DNA of 41,201 bases. Origin: Fimenecus sp045593555. Lineage in GTDB: Bacteria > Bacillota > Clostridia > Oscillospirales > Acutalibacteraceae. The translations under genes were made by a program, and so were the position numbers. The notes beneath the pieces are model-generated. The model made no database searches. It saw only the letters and a program-made list of their open reading frames with translations, and was not told the DNA's origin. The number at the start of each line of letters is the position of its first letter. Positions within the stretch are counted from its first letter, which is position 1. The DNA is taken from positions 1 to 41,201 of the forward strand of contig JAZNWU010000028.1 in the NCBI GenBank assembly GCA_045593555.1. The letters run 5' to 3'. Of this stretch, positions 39,360 through 41,201 are shown in pieces.

Positions 39360-41201
39360 TTAAGCTTCGTAGTATTTTGTTAAACCAAAGATTGTACGGA
39401 AGAAACCACCAATTTTTGCAAAGAAACCAGCATTTGAATACATTTCAACAGTATCTGATGAGAGTACAGTTCCGTTTACATCGTAAACAGTTACTGTGAA
39501 TACTGTATTACCTTTATTCTTTGAAGTGATTTCTAATGCTCTACCATCATCAATTTCATTTGTCTTAAAGTTTTCATTATCAGCTGTCCATACAACTGTT
39601 ACATCATCAGGAAGCTCTTCGCCAGTTGTTGTTACTGCATGAAGAACAATTGTATCTTTACATCTGATTTCTGTTATTGATGGTTCCTGAATTGCAACTG
39701 CAAAATTGATTGGTAACATCTCTACAAAGTCATCCTTGTATTCTACACCACATACTGTACATACATATGTTGTGTATCCCTTTGATGAGTATGTTGGCGC
39801 TGTTACGATGCCTTCATTCTTAGTATGTCCAAGTGGTTCAATCTTTTCAGGAGATACAACATAAGAATTACATACTGAACACTTAATTGCATCTTTGTAA
39901 CCTGGGTCAATACAAGTTGGTGCTTTACCAGGAACAACCTCTTCAACATGTCCAAGTGCTGCAGGTTCTGCTCTCTTATCAACATAACCACATGTTTCAC
40001 AAGTATATCTTGTTTCACCTGCTGTTGTACAAGTTGGGCTCTTTACCTGTTTGCCTTCACCATAGCTATGACCTGTTGCAGAAACTGTAACTGTTTCACG
40101 GCTAACCTCTGCATCACATACTGAACAGTAAACTACTGATTCATATGAGCCTTCAGTTGTACATGTTGCTGCAACTTCGTTTTCTTTTACTGCTTCCGCT
40201 GCTGTATGACCTGCTGAAGGAACTGTAGTTGGAGCTGTGATAACTTCATCACAAACTGAGCACTTAACGCCAGCTGTTGCACCATCTGTTGTACATGTTG
40301 CATCAACTGCAGGAATTTCTTCTTCTGTATGACCTGTTGCTGCGATTGGTGTTGTTTCTGTTGCCCCACAACCACAAGCCTTTACTACATAACCATCTTC
40401 TGTACATGTAGCTTCTTTTCTGTCTGTTTCTGTTGCATAAACGTGAGCGCCTGTTGCATCAACTGTAATTGTATCTCGGCTCATTTCTGTGTTACATACT
40501 GAACAGTAAACTACAGAATCGTATGAACCTGCTACACTACAAGATGCAGCAACTTCATTTTCCTTAACAGCTTCTGCTGCTGTATGGTTACCTGTAGCTG
40601 AAATTTCTTCAGTCTTTGTATGTTTACAAACAGAACATGTGTATGTCTTAACGCCAGCTTCTCCACATGTTGGAGCTGTTGTTTCAACACCATTGTCCCA
40701 TACATGAGCATCGTCAGCACATGGTTCGTTACCAATTGTAGCTGTAGCTGCAAATATTGCACTACTGCCTAATGTTGACAATTTTGCAACTGTAGTAGCA
40801 TTACCTGGATTCTTGTAATAGTTAAAGTATGTTCTATTCTTTGAAATTGTACCAGTTGTTACAGCTGCCGAAACTGCTGTTTTATCAGCAACATCTGCAG
40901 AAACAGTAAGTTCGAACTGAATAAGTGGATTTTCATCAGCATTGAGATCTTCTGTAGGAAGACCATTCTTATTTGTTATTGAACTATTTGTATCACGAGT
41001 ACCCTGAATGCAGAGGTATTCATCATACAATGCGTTTTCTTCAGTTGAGTTTGAATTTTGAATATTAGTCACTATGTTTGAAGCTGACCAACCAATATTC
41101 GCTGTTGTAATATCAGCATAAAGCATTTGGTATGCATCATTACTAACTGCTGATGCCTTAATATCATCTGCAGTATTATCTGCCTGTGCAAATACACTTG
41201 A
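39360..41201 (-). CDS. Secreted protein with eight Cys-rich repeats, 5' end cut by window edge
   Basis: The frame is open from the right edge to the stop at 39360 (613 residues). It begins SSVFAQADNTADD, where VFA looks like the end of a signal peptide, so only the signal peptide is probably missing. The first 145 residues or so are an unrecognised beta-rich domain. Eight repeats of about 40 residues follow, with patterns such as ATCTTDG, KCSVCDE and SATGH; most carry one Cys, a CxxC pair and a Gly-His end, so metal binding is possible. The seventh keeps all Cys, while the eighth has Tyr in place of the first Cys. A bacterial-Ig-like domain follows (about 100 residues). The tail is amphipathic: GFFAKIGGFF, then RTIFGLTKYYEA. 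Surface attachment by the tail is inference. No dockerin or LPXTG is present. Confidence 0.85.
   Translation of the reverse strand, partial: SSVFAQADNTADDIKASAVSNDAYQMLYADITTANIGWSASNIVTNIQNSNSTEENALYDEYLCIQGTRDTNSSITNKNGLPTEDLNADENPLIQFELTVSADVADKTAVSAAVTTGTISKNRTYFNYYKNPGNATTVAKLSTLGSSAIFAATATIGNEPCADDAHVWDNGVETTAPTCGEAGVKTYTCSVCKHTKTEEISATGNHTAAEAVKENEVAASCSVAGSYDSVVYCSVCNTEMSRDTITVDATGAHVYATETDRKEATCTEDGYVVKACGCGATETTPIAATGHTEEEIPAVDATCTTDGATAGVKCSVCDEVITAPTTVPSAGHTAAEAVKENEVAATCTTEGSYESVVYCSVCDAEVSRETVTVSATGHSYGEGKQVKSPTCTTAGETRYTCETCGYVDKRAEPAALGHVEEVVPGKAPTCIDPGYKDAIKCSVCNSYVVSPEKIEPLGHTKNEGIVTAPTYSSKGYTTYVCTVCGVEYKDDFVEMLPINFAVAIQEPSITEIRCKDTIVLHAVTTTGEELPDDVTVVWTADNENFKTNEIDDGRALEITSKNKGNTVFTVTVYDVNGTVLSSDTVEMYSNAGFFAKIGGFFRTIFGLTKYYEA

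Noticed and set aside
39360..41126. Reading the Cys-repeat protein as complete from the ATG at 41126
   Set aside because: The frame stays open upstream to the window edge and contains a signal-peptide end (VFA-QADN) there, so the gene starts outside the window.

Overview
The window looks like a stretch of chromosome from an anaerobic, AT-rich, low-GC Gram-positive of the class Clostridia, most likely a gut Oscillospiraceae (Ruminococcus-like). Three things suggest this: the gene content (DapL-type lysine synthesis, RNase Y/YmdB, an AI-2E/YtvI-like permease, a GGGtGRT/NifU-like pair), the secreted proteins (dockerin modules, GLUG repeats, Cys-rich repeats), and canonical TTGACA/TATAAT promoters with strong AGGAGG-type ribosome binding sites. 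I see no rRNA, tRNA, CRISPR array, transposase, phage gene or recognisable metabolite riboswitch. All genes inside the window look intact. The two terminal genes are cut by the window edges.

Layout. 1-1.7 kb (minus): NifU-like scaffold followed by a GGGtGRT protein (cut by the left edge). 1.7-2.3 kb: intergenic region with two dispersed repeats and a cluster of nested palindromes. 2.3-4.1 kb (plus): HSL-type esterase overlapping an aminoglycoside-phosphotransferase-like kinase. 4.3-7.6 kb (minus): ddl, a DUF1934 (YwiB-like) gene and argS, each overlapping the next. 7.7-8.6 kb (plus): an unrecognised protein. 8.8-11.4 kb: secreted GLUG-repeat protein plus a 44-residue peptide gene, divergent from a small XRE regulator, with direct repeats over the shared promoter. 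11.7-13.1 kb (plus): a membrane-anchored XRE regulator. 13.2-17 kb (minus): glgP and a DUF4474 lipoprotein. 17.3-20.4 kb (plus): ahcY, a RING/DUF2628 membrane protein and galU. 20.4-21.3 kb (minus): a secreted protein with an N-terminal dockerin. 21.5-28.9 kb (minus): hom-lysC, then guaB-glyA-dapF-dapL. 29.1-31.0 kb (plus): AI-2E/YtvI-like permease and CpsB-type PHP phosphatase. 31.0-31.4 kb (minus): a dockerin-only secreted protein. 31.5-39.1 kb (minus): rny-ymdB-oligopeptide-binding lipoprotein-recG-TIM-barrel protein-esterase. 39.4-41.2 kb (minus): a large secreted protein with eight CxxC repeats, cut at its 5' end.

How the genes fit together. LysC and Hom open the aspartate family of amino acids. 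DapL and DapF complete meso-diaminopimelate by the aminotransferase route, and Ddl makes the D-Ala-D-Ala end of the same cell-wall peptide. GlyA and AhcY serve one-carbon and methyl-cycle chemistry, and GuaB commits IMP to guanine nucleotides. GlgP and GalU handle glucose 1-phosphate. Between these housekeeping blocks lie surface-protein genes with their own promoters and regulators.

The least explained parts are: the NifU-like/GGGtGRT pair, whose scaffold seems to lack one classical cysteine; the regulator/GLUG/44-residue peptide module; the palindrome cluster before the esterase-kinase pair; a hairpin that would cover the dapF ribosome binding site; and the mixed operon running from RNase Y to an esterase. 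All calls come from reading the sequence by eye. Family names are from memory, not from searches.
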